A stretch of DNA of 64,000 nt from Siphonodentalium dalli (taxonomy: Eukaryota > Mollusca > Scaphopoda > Gadilida > Siphonodentaliidae), in assembly GCA_032622095.1 (NCBI GenBank), contig CP136064.1, positions 274,249,614 through 274,313,613 on the forward strand. The letters are read 5' to 3'. Position 1 is the first letter of the stretch, and the number at the start of each line of letters is the position of its first letter. The notes below the pieces were generated by a model, which was given only the letters and a program-made list of their open reading frames with translations, was not told where the DNA came from and searched no databases. Positions 62,401-64,000 of this stretch are shown in pieces. Made by a program: the position numbers and the translations under genes.

Positions 62401-64000
62401 ATCGCAGTTTTATTGTGGGATGTTGCCACTTTTATCCCGGTATATTCCTACTCATATATCAAAACTCTTTTGAAAGTCGATATACAACCATGCAGTATAT
62501 CCTCATATCAATGGTGGTGCTATACATGTGGGTCTGGTACTACTTACCGTATTATAGCTTGAGGGTATCACTGGGCGTTATGATCTTTATTTATATTCCC
62601 GTGTCCGGGACAACTCACCGTCTTTCTGTTGGTATATCCCCTGTGCGTTATGATCTACATTCCCCATGTTCGGGACCACTCACCGTCTTTCTGCTGGTAT
62701 ATCCCCTGTGCGTTATGATCTACATTCCCCATGTTCGGGACTACTCACCGTCTTTCTGCTGGACGGAGATAACCCTGCGCGTTATGATCGATTTTCCAAT
62801 ATGTTCGGGACTAATTATCGTAACTCTGATCGGACATCTCATATCCCCGTTCGTTCGGAAATGACTCCCCTGTTAGGGACTAATATTCCCTGCGCGTTCT
62901 AATCCCCGTGTTTGGCTCTATTTACCTCCTCCTGATCGGGACTATACTTACCGTATCGATGGGATATCCTTTCGCGTTCTAATTTATATTTTACATCTCG
63001 TTTTCGGAACTACTTACCATATTTCTGCTGGGAGATATCCTTTTGCGTTCTACTGCGACATTGATCTAGGGCCATTTCACTGACGGAACCACGCCTTACT
63101 GGAACAAGCAGATACACGTTAATCAGAATAGAATAATATATATCACAACAGACACAATACGCAACACACAAAAATCACAACACATCCAATATATTTCAGT
63201 TGCAAAATTACCAATAGCATAAACAGGTGAAATAATAAACATATATGACGTGAGATTATACCAATCATTGGCGTTCAGAAATACAAATATTGCGTCCGCC
63301 GAACGAGCAATATACATCTATCAGGTTCGTTCGTATAACGGGAATCAGGTCGAGGTGTTTCTCTTTAATTAATTGCAGTACAACATTTAAATCCTAGTAA
63401 TCTTTGACTTATCGAATGCCGAAAAAAGCCCAAACATATCCTCGTAGAGAAAATCACCTGGGATTTTTCGAAATTTAAAATTTCGACACAATGATGAAAT
63501 GCGGGAGTGCCTAACTGTGGAGATGGATAAGCATGCAATCAATACAGAAAATCTCATGTCACCTCACTCAGGCTCACTGGTGTTTCATATTACAAATAGT
63601 CACGAAATTGTCCTATTAGTGTTGCACTACCGACATTCTCCAGCGCGTAATCGAGTTTAATGTTACCGATATTACGTTATAATCCCGACAAAATTTCGAT
63701 TCCATTATTATAGAAGGATATTCCCACCTATATATCCCTGTTTTATTCCGGGTTGTTCCCATGCACTTTTATCCCGGTATATTCCTACTCATATACCAAA
63801 ACTCTTTTGAAAGTCGACATGAATCCAGTATATCCTAACATCAATGGTAGTGCCTATACATCGTATTATTGCAAGAGGATATCGATGGGATCTATATTTA
63901 CCTTCCCATGTTCCGGACTAATCATCGTCTTCTGCTGGGAGGTATCCCTGCGCGTTCTGATCTACATCCCCCAATACATGCAGCGATTGTGTGGCTGCAG
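59458..64000 (+). repeat. Right copy of the long direct repeat (matches 297-5620)
   Basis: The copy is colinear with the left one to the window edge, where it still matches (GCGATTGTGTGGCTGCAG at 5601-5618 and 63983-64000). It lacks the ~800 bp insertion; the empty site is near 62865-62872. It contains the same ~63 bp repeat units at 62560-63060. No gene is recognised. If it is a true tandem duplication, sequence matching 5621-8524 and then Mhc exons should follow beyond 64000. Confidence 0.9.

Noticed and set aside
297-64000. The flanking direct repeats as LTRs of a giant retrotransposon
   Set aside because: The repeats have no TG..CA ends, primer-binding site or polypurine tract, they exceed 4.5 kb, and the sequence between them is a host gene with introns.

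Overview
This is an animal nuclear genome window, roughly 60-65% A+T by eye. It holds one large intron-rich gene on the minus strand, embedded in minisatellites, microsatellites, MITE-like elements and foldback elements. The gene is a striated-muscle-type myosin II heavy chain (Mhc). Its start codon is at 48705 and I resolve 35 coding exons down to 8524, all bounded by GT..AG introns with compatible phases. They encode about 1876 residues: N-terminal SH3-like region, motor (P-loop, switch I, switch II, Lys-rich loop 2, reactive cysteines, converter), lever arm with IQ region, and nearly the whole coiled-coil rod. The last ~55-60 residues expected for this family are not found in the 8.5 kb to the left. 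Many exon lengths (144, 157, 28, 93, 64, 99, 104, 139, 171, 88, 146, 197 bp) are ones I recall from animal muscle Mhc genes. I infer an invertebrate bilaterian, probably a marine deuterostome or lophotrochozoan; the phylum cannot be fixed from sequence alone.

Layout. 1-296: unique flank and a (TA)n tract. 297-5620: left copy of a >4.5 kb direct repeat, about 98% identical by eye to 59458-64000, carrying an ~800 bp insertion that the right copy lacks. 5620-8523: more repeat-rich DNA, the last intron of the gene as far as visible. 8524-48767: Mhc, with introns full of tandem repeats and small DNA elements. 48768-59457: upstream region with a 46 bp minisatellite, a ~2.3 kb long-inverted-repeat structure with a nested element, degenerate tandem repeats and a (TA)n tract. 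59458-64000: right copy of the direct repeat. I see no other protein gene and no RNA gene.

Four points deserve attention. (1) Coding exon 11 has a one-base deletion relative to the conserved frame (268 instead of 269 bp), so the gene is either hit by an assembly or sequencing indel or is a broken copy. (2) At least four exons (2, 3, 31, 32) have decayed or recent partial tandem copies of their own edges in the adjoining intron, in some cases with duplicated splice sites. (3) The introns hold several unusual inverted-repeat elements: a foldback built from short G+C-rich words at 23691-24113, a palindromic module sitting inside two unrelated MITEs, and elements whose ends are arrays of TACACA or CCACAC motifs. 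(4) The whole gene lies between two near-identical direct repeats whose edge is a (TA)n tract. This fits either a ~59 kb tandem duplication of the locus or a falsely duplicated haplotype in the assembly.
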